Source of the DNA: Fistularia commersonii | Taxonomy: Eukaryota; Chordata; Actinopteri; Syngnathiformes; Fistulariidae | DNA: 64,000 nucleotides | Direction of reading: 5' to 3' | Assembly (NCBI GenBank): GCA_037954325.1 | Contig: JBBMNZ010000015.1 | Span: forward strand, 17,478,001 to 17,542,000 | Part shown: positions 46,035 through 58,230 of the stretch, in pieces | How positions within the stretch are numbered: position 1 is the stretch's first letter | Layout of the letters: every line of letters starts with the position of its first letter | Notes under the pieces: generated by a model | What the model was told of the DNA's origin: nothing | Databases searched by the model: none | What the model saw: only the letters and a program-made list of their open reading frames with translations | Program-made: the position numbers and the translations under genes

Positions 46035-46149
46035 GACTGGAAGATGATATCGTAGATCTTCTCATGTATTCATTCATTTGTTTTATCGTTTATCGTGCCG
46101 TCTGGGGGGGAAGAGTCTTTTTAGTCTGTCCGAGCCGTCATCGGGCGAA

Positions 46150-46285
46150 CGGTTCAAAAATGGACAATGTGTGGTCTCCAGTGAAGCTCCTGCATGTGGA
46201 CTGCGGGAGGAACCTTGTGGAGAGTCCACACAGGAAGGCCTCCCTTGGGAATCCAACCAGGGACCTTCTGGCAGCGAGTTAGACG
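46150..46285 (-). repeat. Dispersed fish repeat, minus orientation
   Basis: GGACTGCGGGAGGAACC, GAGTCCACACAGGAAGGCC and GGGAATCCAACCAGGGACC match in order the reverse of 57906-58060. Confidence 0.65.
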
Positions 46286-46917
46286 CGAGTTCAGTTGACC
46301 TTCTCGAAAGCGGCGGCGTTTCGAAGCGGCGACGCGCCGGTGTAGTTTATCAAACGGGCTTCCTTCCCCTTCGGCTGGATGCGCTGCACGCACATGGTTC
46401 TAATCTCAATTTGTTTTGGCTGACGTACCGCGTTCTTTCCATCACTTTGACTGAAGTACACAAGTGTTTCACCAAACAGGCCCGGGTGAGTCAGCAGTAA
46501 CGGCGGCGCTCTGGCCGATTCACAGCTTTTCATCCGTCTCTCCACGGTATTCTCAAAGCGAGAGGAGGAACATCTGTCCTGGAGCAACCGCACTTTTCTC
46601 ACCGTCGCCGTTTTCCACGACTTCCTGCCGGAGTTCTGACGATCAAAAGCGAGAGCCGGAGTTTGTTTGGGATTTCGTTCTCAGAAGCGGGAATACTTTC
46701 GGGCCAGGTTTTTACTCAACGGACGGCCGGTCGTCCTCTCCTCATCCAGCTGAGGCCTGTGCTTTGTGACTCACCGCTTGGTACGATCCAAAGTACATTC
46801 CTGAATAAAAATGGGCCATTCCACGTCCGCCGTCCCACTTCTGCAACAGCGGTCGCTCCCGGATCCAAACAAACGAGCTCTCGGATGTTTGGAACCGTCA
46901 CTCCGGCTCACTGTTCT

Positions 46918-47165
46918 TCTTCTTTTTTCGGCTTTTCCCTTCAGGTGTCACCACAGCGAGTCAACTTTCTCCATCTAACCCTATTCTCTGGATCCTCCTC
47001 TCTCACACCAACTACCTTCATATCTTCTCTCGCTACGTCCATAAATCTTCTCTTTGGTTTTCCTCGAGACCTCATGCCTGGCAGCTTCACCTTCAGCAAC
47101 GCTCTACCCAGATCTTCATCATGGTTTGGACATGAACACTCCTTTGTTCATGTCCAAAATATCTC
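46918..47165 (-). mobile_element. RTE-like LINE 3' end, first of two tandem copies
   Basis: CCCTTCAGGTGTCACCACAG and the following ~170 bases are almost identical to 47231-47400. It encodes the last part of the ORF (DVVREDMKVVGV-like) on the minus strand. Confidence 0.85.
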
Positions 47166-47216
47166 AATCATCACTTTGTCTCGGTCATACATGTCCTGCA
47201 CCCCTGTGACAGATTC

Positions 47217-47915
47217 TTCTTCTTCTTTTAATTTTTCCCTTCAGGTGTCGCCACAGCGAGTCAACTTTCTCCATCTAACCCTATTCTCTGGATCCTCCTC
47301 TCTCACACCAACTACCTTCATATCTTCTCTCACTACGTCCATAAATCTTCTCTTTGGTCTTCCTCCAGACCTCTTGCCTGGCAGCTCCAAATCCAGCATC
47401 CGTCCACCAGTATATTCTCTATCCCTCCTCTGTCCATGACCCAACCATCTCAGTCTGGCTTCTCTGACCTTCTCTCCAAAACATCTAACATGTGCTGTTC
47501 CTCTGATGGACTCATTCTTGATCCTCTCCATCCTGGTCACTCCCAAAGAGAACCTCAACATCTTCATCTCTGCAACCTCTAGTTCTGCCTGCTGTCTTTT
47601 GGTCATTGGAACAGTTTCTAGTCCAAACATCATCGCTGGTCTCACCACTGTCTTGTACACCTTTCCTTTTATTCTGTCCGATAGTCTTCTATCTCTCGAT
47701 ACCCCTGACACTTTTCTCCACCCATTCCAACCTGCTTGGACCGTCTCTTCACCTCTTTTCCACACTCTCCGTTGCTCTGGACTGTTGACCCCAAGTACCT
47801 GAAATCCTCCAGCTTCTTGATCTCCACTCCCTGTAGCCTCACCGTTCCACCCGAGTTCCTCTCATTCACACACATATATTCTGTCTTGCTGCGACTGGAC
47901 ACTGTACACCGTTTG
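47217..47915 (-). mobile_element. RTE-like LINE: C-terminal reverse transcriptase region
   Basis: The longest LINE remnant. Minus-strand frames give, in order, SRSKTEYMCVNERNSGGTVR, KKLEDFRYLGSTVQSNGECG, then (after a frameshift near 47765) VQAGWNGWRKVSGVSRDRRL, GKVYKTVVRPAMMFGLETVP, ELEVAEMKMLRFSLGVTRME and GGRPKRRFMDVVREDMKVVG. This is the thumb and C-terminal part of an RTE-like RT; the catalytic FADD part is absent. It is dead through truncation and at least one frameshift. Confidence 0.88.
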
Positions 47916-50599
47916 TTTACCGCAACCTCGGGCCAACCTCCCGCCCCTCAGCGCCTCCCTTACCTAAAGACAGACTCGGCCTGGAAGCAATCAGGCCGTT
48001 CCAACTGCCCGCTGCCACTCATTGTCTTCATCCCTCCCCAACAGCCACATCCGTTTCCCATTTCGCTTGGATTGATATGATAAATCCATAATGTGCATGA
48101 GACAGGCAGCGGCGAAGGCAGTGCCAAGTCCTCGGGATCCGCCTCGCTTTCGCCTTTTGCAGGAGAGAGAAAGTCGAGAGCCCCGGTGCCGTCGAATCGA
48201 TTCTGCGTCCTTTCCCAGACTCGTATGCTTTGCAAATGCAGGGTTCAGCACGGCGAACACATTCGGAGGAATGATGAGACGTCATCTTTAAATGATCCAA
48301 ACCGACGAGGCCCGATCCAGAAGCACTCAAATCATAACGAGGACAAATAGATCCTTCCTGAAGTTTCATTTCTGGCAATTTCTGGCAATTCCTTGCCAGT
48401 AAGTTACCGAGGGACCTGCACAAACGGCCAGTACATTAAGAAAAGTAACTGGAGGCTACCAAGAAAGTCACCAGGAATTCATCGGGAAGTAAATGGAAAC
48501 TGTGGAACAGAACACCAGATATACGGTGACCCCATATTTCTAAATGTAGCCTATAAACACCTTTCATGCAGGGACACCGTCCAAGTGTCCAAGTGACCAT
48601 TGTTGTTGGTGGGCAGCTGCGCTTTAACCCTTTAAGCGAAAGCAAACTCCAATGAGGTGTCATTTCGATGTGTGACCTCAGGGACCCCCGGCGTCCAACG
48701 CCACTCTCGAGCTCCCTGCTCTTGTCAAGTGGGGTTGTATTCATTTCCCTTGCAGAGCGTGTCTTTACCGCACTCTTCAAGATGATCCGCAGAAAGCCTT
48801 CTTTTGCACAGCGATGAGGAAACACTGCAGAACCCTCAGACGCATCCCGGCTCAACGTGGACGGCCTTCTGCTTCGACCGGGAAAGCAAGTGTAATGGAG
48901 ACAGAGGCGGTACAAAACTTGGGCTTGGCCAGACACTATATATCCTATGCTGATAATAACAGTGGCGTGCTAATACCTGACATGATACAATCATAACTCG
49001 ATTGCAGGCAGGATGTTATGGGAGGGAAGGTGCATTATGGGATATGATCCCATGGAGAGTCGGCCTATGGCAGCGTGTTCTTGTGCTCAGGAGGTCTGTG
49101 ATAAATGAGCATTGTGTCTGGTTTTAATCGGGTAACAGCGGTGGCCCCCCGTGAAGCCCAGGAACCAGGCATCATGTAAGGTGTGACGGAGGCCGAACCA
49201 GTTCCCGCAGGAGGGGCCGGCTTTCTGAGAAGTGTCATTTTTAGACGAGGGCTATCTTCGCAGATGAACGGGCTGTCGGAAGAAACGGCAACCCTCCCCG
49301 CGGTCTAGCCGGCCTGCGGTTCTCCTAAACCCCCTGTTCAAGCTATCTCTTAACCAAAGCCAGGTTTTCACAGCGCACCTCCTTTTATGCCCGTCGGTTT
49401 TCATAGCCGCACTGTGTGGTCTCCGCTTTTCCATCACAAACAGTTGTTGTTAGCTACAGTTTAGGATCCCGGGGCCACTTATTGGCCAGAGCGAGTTCCC
49501 GGTGGAACCCTTTTTACGACGAGAGGTAGGAGCACCCTTTTTCCAAAACACATTTAACATCCACCGCCGTGGACGGGAGATGGTGACGAAGGCGGTGGTA
49601 CGTCTGTGGTCGAGCGCCCGTCTTGGTGCTTCCCCTGCCCTTGGAGTTCCAGAAAAACAAGGGATGCTCCGGTACAGCGAGGAGAGGGTCTCTGCCGTCC
49701 GTCAGCTCCCACTTTCCGGCAAGACGTTGTGATTTATAAGTAGGTTTCGGACGGCGGTTGTAAGTGTACGCCCGCCCCCTTCTCTGTGGTTTCAAGCTCG
49801 GGGCGTGCATACGTAGCCTGGGCCATCGGTGCGCTGCGATTACGCCTCAGCTCCGGGGTTTTATGGGAATTCCTCTGGACAGCCACCTATGACTTTATGA
49901 AACACTTAAATTCGTCTAATTGAATTTCCACATTTTGCGGTGCGCCGTTCCATGTCTGTCCGTCACCGCGGAGAGGTACCCGAGAAGCGAGCTGCACTAA
50001 ATCCGGGGCTAAAAGTAAATTGTAATCCCGCGTCTGTATAAATGTCGGTGTGTGACAGGGAGAGCGAGGGAGTGATTGATTGAAGAGAGTTTCATATGCG
50101 CAAAAGTATTCTGTTTTCCTTGGTTATTTAATCCCCGCCCGGCGGTGGTACCTCGAGGGCAGCGGCGTCAAAGTCCATTTCTGGACCGTCCGGTTGAAAA
50201 ATCATTATAAATATATATTATTTGGCCACCGTTTGACCAAACAAGATACAAGATGACGCTTTCGGAATAGAAGGGAAGGGAAAGACGAATCAGAAGCCGA
50301 ATCAAAGGACGCAACAACATGGTTTTCTGCAAAGCTGCGTGTGAAATACGCCGAATAATTAGAAGTAACGGGGCGCAGGAGTTTCACAGCATCTAATGTT
50401 TCCTCCTTCTCGCACCTGCGGCAGCTTTCGCCGTGAGTTCTGGCTCAGTGGGAGCAAATCGAGAGTCGACGCCCGACTTCGAAGCTGATTATCAGGGATC
50501 GGTCGCTCCCAGCAGGGAGCCTCCAGCCGGCGAGGTGTCTGGCACGACCCCCTTTGACTCTGCAGGAACTCTGGGCTGCAATGGGACAAGAGAGGAACC

Positions 50600-51465
50600 A
50601 GGGATTTATGTTCCTCCAAACATTGTAGCTCCAAGGCAGGGCCTTTAATGGCACCTTAGAAACTCGTGACGTTGGTACTTGGTGGAACTCATACGCCAGC
50701 CCATCTGCAGATACCGCTGGTGGAAGGCAGAGCACCCATTTCTTTTAAAAAAGCGACTGGTCACCAGTGAGATGTTTCCTCAGTATAAAATGGACGGAAG
50801 CGGCGAAGGAACGGAGCGACGAAGCGCTCCGAGTCCATCTGGCCTGCTGCGTCTACGTTTTGGCCCAAAAATGTGAGCGCTAGCTAACTAGTTGGGTTTC
50901 TCGTTTGATGGATCATGAAACATCTCTTGGTGGAACTCATACGCCATGCCCATCTGCAGATACCTCTGGTGGATGGCAGAGCACCCATTTCTTTAAAAAC
51001 AAAGCAACTCTGGTCACCGGTGAGATGTTTCCCCGGGATAAAATGGACGGGACAAAGCGCTCCGAGTCCATCTGGCCTGCTGCGTCTACGTTTTAGCCCA
51101 AAAATTGTTAGCGCTAGCTAACTAGTTGGGGGATTTATGTTCCTCCAACCATTGTAGCTCCAAGGCAGGGCCTTTAATGGCTCCTTAGAAACTCATGACA
51201 TTGGTACTTGGTGGAACTCATACGCCAGCCCATCTGCAGATACCTCTGGTGGATGGCAGAGCACCCATTTCTTTTAAAAAAAGCAACTCTGGTCACCGGT
51301 GAGATGTTTCCTCAGGATAAAATGGACGGAAGCGGCGAAGGAACGGAGCGACGAAGCGCTCCGAGTCCATCTGGCCTGCTGCGTCTACGTTTTGGCCCAA
51401 AAATGTTAGCGCTGGCTAACTAGTTGGCTTTCTCGTTTGATGGATCGTGAAACGTCTCCGTTATT
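50600..51465. repeat. Three-copy tandem segment, unit 200-330 bp
   Basis: Copy 1 is about 50600-50926, copy 2 about 50927-51128 (lacking the first ~80 bases), copy 3 about 51129-51465. Shared landmarks: GGTGGAACTCATACGCCA, CATCTGCAGATACC(T/G)CTGG, GAGATGTTTCC, CCGAGTCCATCTGGCCTGCT and GCTAACTAGTTGG. Copies 1 and 3 share GGGATTTATGTTCCTCC. Confidence 0.95.
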
Positions 51466-53194
51466 ATCTGCTAATTAGCAGCAAAAGCAGTTTAGAGTTC
51501 CATGTGTTTCCTGAAGCTCTCCGCTAAAGGGCATCACGAGTGACCTTGAGAGCTCACGTTCGCGACATATTTTGTGACGATAACGTCCAACCGTTCTTTT
51601 TATTTCCCTGGAAGTCACCCGGTTCACCAGCAGCATGGTGGTGTTTTTGTTTTTATCATCTTAAAATATCCTCATCAGTCTTCCCCTCTGAGGTCAGAGC
51701 GCCGGCTCTGACGGCTGCTTTGGAAAAGTGTTGGCCGCCGCGCTCCGTCATTTACTTAATAACGCGTCTGCAGTTTTACAGCTGGTTGGAATTTGTCGCC
51801 GGGGCCTGTTTGTTTGGAGTCTGCGCTCCCAAAGTCACTTTTACTTTTTTTTTTTTTAGAAAGAGCCACGGCCTTCACTGGCGGATAAACCCCCCCGATG
51901 GACGGGCGGTGACAGAACAAAGAGAAAGAACAGGGGGAAAGTAAATCCCTTCGGACGTGCTACGGTATGCTAAGTACGTTTCGTCGGTATCTCATCGGCG
52001 GATCTGAGTTATGTCACTCCGTCTTTAACTCCAGATGCTCGCCGTCCGGCGGGCATTTTCCTGTGTCAGCCGGCGAAGAAAAACTTGTTATTCTCGCTAA
52101 TTCATCAAACCCGGCGCGCCGTCACGTTTGGGTTTTCTCGGGGCGCAAAGACGCCCGGAGACCCCCGGCCCCGGCGCCGCTCGGTGACACTAAACAGCTC
52201 TCGGGATAAAACAGCGCCGTCCCCATCTGGTCAGTATTTGGAAGAATCCGAGCCGCCGTCGCCGCCTCCACGTGGGTTTCATTACACCCCCCCCCCCCTC
52301 GGCTCCGGCCAATCGGCAGCCTCCCGGTCCGACGAACGCGATCGGCGCCGCCCCGTTCTGCGAGCGTCGCCCGCGGCAACGCCCATCAAACCGAGTCTCA
52401 CCTCATTAGCGGCGTTAGCGTCCTCCGTCACTCCGGCTGACATGTTAAAGGAGGGTCGGCGTGGCTCATGAAAGCGCCTGTTAAATAAACACCAGGCTCC
52501 GGGTTCGGGAGGCGGCGCCCGCCGGGACCTTATTGGCTTTATTTGGCGTTTTAGTTATTGTTGTTGATGGTGAAAATACTGATGTTTTCCTCACAAACTG
52601 CATAAACGCTTGATTTATTTCATTTTTTTTTTTTTTATTGGGAAAGATTCTGTGTTCCTTCTCCTGGCGGCGAGACCATAACCGCAGCGTTACAAATAAA
52701 AACCTCTAAGCTTTCGGAGGCGGAGCCTGATTGGACGGCGAGGACCCCCCCCCCCCCCCCCTCGCCCTCGCGCCCCCCCGGCGTGTGAAGTTGTCGTTGC
52801 ACATCCGCTCCACGCAAACGTGGCGTTCTCTCCCACGCTCGGGGCGTAACTCACCCGAGACGACAGCCATCCACGCATAAATTATCGCCACATCTGCCGC
52901 GGTCGTCATGGAAACGGGCGAAACATACACACACGCGCCGCCGCCAAGTTGTTGTCAGGCCGCGTCGAACGTTATTGGTTTTTTTTTTCCCGCGTACGTG
53001 CACGCTGGCGTGAGCTCCAGGTGGCGTCCCGGAGATGTTCCTCTCGTGGGACGGCGGCGAGCGGCGAGCTTTCAGCGCCGCCGTCCTGGTTTTTTCTTTC
53101 CTCGGGGGGTCGGATCGCGTTAAGCGACGAAGACGCCGGCGGAAGGGAATGGGATTGAGAGTGTCGACGGTTCATCTCCTTCATCTTGTACTTC

Positions 53195-53300
53195 ACTTCT
53201 CCATCTAACTCTCCTTTCCTTGCTCTTCTCTCACACCTTCATGTCCTCTCTCGCATCCATGAACCTCCTCTTTGCTTCTCCTCTGTGGAACTAAGATGTT
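53195..53300 (-). mobile_element. Short RTE-like LINE piece
   Basis: TTCTCCATCTAACTCTCCTT and CATGAACCTCCTCTTTGC match the antisense ORF end of the LINE family. The piece is short and decayed. Confidence 0.55.
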
Positions 53301-53424
53301 TCACCTCTCGTCCAAGACACGTCCTTCCTTTTCCCGTCACCGACCGGTTGACGGAAGGTCGATGTTACCGACGTCACCTTAAGTCCAGAGGGGACGACTG
53401 TCTCTGGAGACTTCTGGGTACTTC

Positions 53425-53700
53425 TTGTTTGTTTGTTTGTTTAGAAGTTTATTAGGACAGTGTACAAATACATCAAGCACAGAGGCAGAGATGTTTGTAC
53501 CAGATTGTAGCTCATAGCTAATTTCCATCTGTAGTCCTGGACAACACAAATATAAAACTGTATAAAATAGACAATATGTATAAAATACACAGATAGGCAA
53601 TAAAATAACTATACAATATATAAACAGGCAATAAAATATGTATTTTGTAAGTTGAAAGTACTATTGTTGTGATATTGTTACTTTGGTCATCTGGGGGCCA
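53425..53700 (-). mobile_element. AT-rich retroelement-like tail, class uncertain
   Basis: TTTGTTTGTTTGTTTAGAAG then TTTATTAGGACAGTGTACAA, followed by AT-rich sequence with repeated GGCAATAAAAT. This looks like the reverse complement of a LINE 3' end common in fish. No coding is recognisable. Confidence 0.4.
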
Positions 53701-53910
53701 TCAGATGTTACCCAGAAGGGTGGAAACCACCAACTTCGGTGGCGTTCTCATTCCGCGGGTCTACATGAGGGCCCCGTTCGAGGCGCCTGAAAACAGAATG
53801 ATATAGAAACAAAGGGGAAAGATTTGACAGCTTCTCTGTGGAGATGGTTGATATGCAAGTATGCCCATTAGGGCTGCAGCCAGTTGCCATTCTGGGTCAA
53901 CCATGACAAT

Positions 53911-54016
53911 AATGGTGGACTCCAGAGTACTCAGTCCACCATTTTAACAACAGTGGACTCCAAAGTACTTGGAGTCCACTATTACAACACTGGTAGACTC
54001 CAGAGTATTTCAGAGT
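53911..54016. repeat. Tandem palindromic repeat (about 38-40 bp units)
   Basis: Three diverged units of GTGGACTCCAGAGTACT. The middle one is a hairpin with perfect 12-bp arms (AGTGGACTCCAA / TTGGAGTCCACT, 53952-53980) around AGTAC. Confidence 0.85.
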
Positions 54017-54936
54017 ACCCCAGAGTTCTTTGGACTTGTATGACTCCTAGGGTACTTTCTCCTGGAATTGACCCTTCTTTGTCACTCCAAGTGAAACTCC
54101 ACAAAAACTGGACCGCTCTCCATCTTGGATGTCTGTTACCGGGCCCGGAAAGGAAGTCCTCTTGTTCATCATCACGGCGCCAGCTACTGATCTGGTATTT
54201 GCACTGCAGTGCCTCTGGTGCCTCTTGCGGCCCGGCGTACACGTGGGCCGGTTTGAAAACGGCCTGTGAAAAAATTAAATGGGACATTGTCGCATAAACT
54301 GTCATGGTAGTTTATGTCACCGGTGGCGTTCTTCCAGGTTGTTACCGCATTATAAACCACCGACCTCACACAAAAACACACACACACACACACTGAACTA
54401 ATGGACCGATTTCCGTAGTTGGCCACCAAAAAGTGGGTGGAGGAAGAAGAAAAACTCACCGGCACAATAGCCATTTTGTTTATTGTTCATTGGTCTGTCA
54501 CAGCCTTGCTGTGCGCCTCCTAATCGGACTAGGCTGAAGAATTTAGGTCACATTTCTGATAAATTAATATTGTCATGCATTCATTTCCAAGCTGGGATAC
54601 TTTACATCAATCCGGGGGGGGGGGGGGGATCAGGTTTTCTCACCTTTTAATAACACCGCCCAAAAGCGGAGGCCATGACTCTGGCTCAATAAAAAGAAAA
54701 GAAAATACTTTTCGCTTTCGGCAGCCGTGTGAGAAATCAGGAACGAAAAAGATTTTTTTTTTATGACGTGTCGGCGCAACTTTTCAGACGCGGGTCGGTT
54801 TTCTGTCGGCGTCCAAAAGCTGGATGGAGGCCTCGGCCCAGAGCAGCATCCAGGGTTTTCAGTCGACCGTGCAGGAATGCTATAGACGGGCGTTATGTTT
54901 ACTACCTGCAGATGTATTAGCCTAGCCTAGCGTAGC

Positions 54937-55110
54937 GTAATAATAATAATAATAATAATACATGGGATTTTTATAGCGCTTTTCATGACACTCAAAGACG
55001 CTTCACAAGTAAAAAACAGAAGGAACAGAACATACACAGAATTATTGGGAAGAAGTCCATAATTGCAGAGTGTGGCGATGAGCTGGAGGAGCTTCGCCGG
55101 TGTGCAGCTG
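54937..55110. repeat. ATA run and dispersed fish repeat
   Basis: An ATA trinucleotide run (54937-54960) leads into TTTTTATAGCGCTTTTCATG and ACACTCAAAGACGCTTCAC, a motif common to many fish retroposed repeats. Its class is not determined. Confidence 0.6.
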
Positions 55111-55239
55111 AGTGTCGTGCTGCTGTGAGGAGGCAAGTGTTGGAGCTGGATGTCGGAGATGGATTTTTGGTGGAGGGAGAGATGGTGGAGCAGGAGGAGC
55201 GAGAAGATTTCGGCCGATGGAAATGCCGTCTTGCTAGGC

Positions 55240-55540
55240 GCCATCGGGATCCGGAGTTTCGAGAGGCTGGCCGGCTAGCTAGCGAGCCTGCCTGTCTGCT
55301 CAGGTCACCGTCGGGATCCGGGGTTTCGAGAGCCCAGCTAGCCAGCCAGCCTGCTCAGGTCGCCGGCTAGCTAGCCAGCTAGCCAGCCAGCTCAGGTCAC
55401 CGTCGAGATCCAGAGTTTCGAGAAGCTAGCCGGCTAGCTAGCCAGCCAGCCAGCCTGCTCAGGTCGCCGTCGGGATCTGGAGTTTTGACAGGCTAGCTAG
55501 CCGGCCAGCCTGCTCAGGTCGGCAAGCTAGTTTGGTAGCT
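55240..55540. repeat. GCTAGC-rich minisatellite
   Basis: About four units containing GGGATCCGGAGTTTCGAGA, runs of CTAGCCAGC and CTGCTCAGGTCGCCGTC, with variable numbers of the CTAG/CCAG subrepeat. Units are about 60-85 bp. Confidence 0.9.
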
Positions 55541-56764
55541 TGCTGGAGATTGTCCAGGTGAGCCTTTGTCTTTGGTTTGGTTGATTGGTTGGAGAGCGGG
55601 AAGCGGCAGCCAAACGCGCCAGCGTCCTCCCGCCCGCCATCTTGCTAGCGTAGCGGTGCAAATGACTCTAGCCGTTGTTTTTTATGCAAACAAATGGAAT
55701 TAAGAGTCAGTGAGCCGCACTGGTTATCGAGGACGGACGTGAAAACCGAAAGCGGCCGGCGCAATCGCAGATTACACCTCCTTATCAGATGGAAAACAAA
55801 CGGCGTGGGCGTCTGAGCGGCTCCCCTGGGGCTCCCGCCAGATACCAGGGGACGGTAAAAGGAAGCCCAGCTCGCGGCGCAGGGGAAACGGCCTGCGAAT
55901 TCGGCCCCGAAAAAAGAAAGAAGTGAGTCATTCGTAGGACAATCTCGCTGCCGGGGTTGTGCGGAGCGAGCGCCGCGGCCCCGTTTGGCACCGAGAGAAA
56001 ATAATAACATCCTTAACGCTGCGCAGGGTCACGGTTGAACAAAGCCAGATGACCAGGGAACGCTGGGGGCTCTCCAAAGTAAACTGGACACAGCCGGGAT
56101 CGGGGGGGGGGGTCGGCTGAAGGAGGGGGAGGGTATGATTTCATTTTCTTTGTTTATCGGGTCATTATCCCGCCTTTCAGTCGCGCTCCTCCTCCACCTC
56201 CCGCGCGATAAATTGTTTTTATGCCTTTCTCCAGCCGGAGCTTCTCAGAGAGCCATTCCTTCACGGACGGCGGAGAGTCGGTGACCATCTCCCGCTCTCA
56301 CTTGCTCTCTGGCACTGTTGACTTCCTCTACTTCTACTCCGTACTTCATGCCGTTCTCCTGTAGGCCCTTCTTCTGGAAGCGTGGAGTGGACTTGTGGTT
56401 GATGCTTCACATGCTCATGTCAACGTCCCGATGGGTCTGTTTGACACACAAACCGTCGGTAAACACTTGTATGCTCTAGGCGACAGGCGCACAATTGGAT
56501 ATTTCATCTTCTGATTGGTTCCTCCTACCAGGAGCTTAGCATGTTGCATCCTGGTGGCCCAGAAGGCCTCAGAAGCTGCCGGAGTGTTGGACGTCTGGTC
56601 GCTCACCTAAGGGCTCTCCGTTTTCTGAGTTGCATAGAAGGTTGTAGCTTTGCTGTCTGCATGGCTGGGTTCGAACATGTCCTTCATGATGGTAATGATT
56701 TTCGGAAGGCATCTAACCACGCTTTAGGGTTTGTATGTCACAAGAGAAACCTGAACCCCTTTGA

Positions 56765-57370
56765 GGCTGCTCCCTTCAGGGGTCACCACAGCCAATCGTC
56801 TGCCTCTATCTAACTCTTCTCACACACCTACTAACTTCCTGTCCTCTTCCCCGTCATCCATAAACCTCCTTTCTGGTCTCCAGCCAGACCTCCAACCTCA
56901 GCATCCTTCTACCCAGATCTTCTACCCAGTCCATGTCATGGACTCAGAGGGCTGGCGACGATCTGGGTAGATCCTGTACAGTGTGACTGTACAGTATCAC
57001 CAGGAAATCTACCAATCTACCATCCCTCTGATGGACCTCTTCACTCCAAAGAGAACCTCCACATCTTCATCCTCCTCCTGTCTTTTCTCCAATGCTTCTC
57101 TCTCCTCACAAGCTTCTTCTACTCTACCCCTTCAGTCTGGCTGATCAGACTTTTCCCCACCGGTTCTAACCTGCTTGCTCAAGTATCCCCACCTCTTCTC
57201 CACCCTCTCCATTGCTCTGGACTGTCCTGGGCTCTTAAACTCCTCCACCTCCTCCTGTAGCCTCACTTCTCCACTTGGGTCCTTCTCACCACCCGTCCCA
57301 ACCAGCTTGAACGCCTTTCCTCCACCTCTTCTCCACGACCTCCGTCGCATTGGACCGCTGAGGTCGTAAG
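56765..57370 (-). mobile_element. RTE-like LINE remnant
   Basis: CCCTTCAGGGGTCACCACAG at 56771 is the family's 3' tail in antisense. Minus-strand peptides GEVRLQEEVEEFKSPGQ and LSKQVRTGGEKSDQ at 57140-57300 are decayed versions of the RLQGVEIKKLEDF ... RSKQVGMGGEK segment at 47217-47915. Several indels are present. Confidence 0.75.
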
Positions 57371-57905
57371 ACAATGCGCCCTCGCCGGCCACCCTTTCTT
57401 CTGGTGTCTCCTAGCAGACCTCGGTACCTTCTACCAGCCCCAGGGAGTGTAAAGCCAGTGCTCTCCCGTCATTCGCTAACGCTAATAGAAAGTCGTGGCG
57501 CTGTCTCGCGAAATAAAGAGGATATAAAAACAGTATCACCATTCACGGGCCGGTCGGAGAGGAATTGCGGGCAGCGCGGAGCCAGGATGGGCACCTGCCC
57601 ACAAACCGTACATTCATACCCTTCTCTGGACAAGGGGGGGCGGCGGAAACACAGCGCGGGTATAAAAAAAGACGCCGCCGGTTAAATACCTCAACACTTC
57701 TCCGAAGGAATAATGAAACGGTGTGTGATCGGCGTTTCAGGGACTATATTCGGCGGCTTTATTTAGCCGTGTGACCAGGGCGGCGGCGGTTGACATACAT
57801 TCCTGCATTAATGTGTCTTTCCGTGCGAGGGGACGGCAGTTGGTAGCCTTCCCGCTCGCTTAGCAGCCCTCGTTATTTCAACACGCTTTGACGCTCAGGT
57901 CAGAA

Positions 57906-58230
57906 GGGAGATGTCCTCATAGCACGGTGGTCGGCGCCTCACCGCGAGAAGGTCTGGTTGGATTCCCACAGGAGGCCTTTCTGTCTTGAACCTCCATGAT
58001 CCCCCAGGGTCTTCGCCAGGTTCCTCCAGGTTCCCCTCGCAGTCCAAACACATCCGGGAGACCCTTGGAGATCCTTGGTTGTCCGGACGTGCGAGATGGT
58101 TGCGTGTCTCTGGATGTAGCCCTCGGTCAAGGGTGAACCCAACCTTTCGCCCAATGACCGCCAGGACAGGCTCCGCCCACAAGACGGAACGATAAATGCA
58201 AAAACTTATAAATGAATGAAGGCATGAGAA
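57906..58230 (+). repeat. Dispersed fish repeat, fullest copy (SINE-like)
   Basis: It runs from AGCACGGTGGTCGGCGCCTC and AGAAGGTCTGGTTGGATTCC (a B-box-like GGTTGGATTCC) through CCTCGCAGTCCAAACACATC, GTAGCCCTCGG, GCCCAATGACCGCCAGGACA and GGCTCCGCC to AAATGAATGAAGG. This order is that of a very abundant fish repeat ending in ATGAATGA. Whether it is a true tRNA-SINE is not decided here. Confidence 0.75.
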
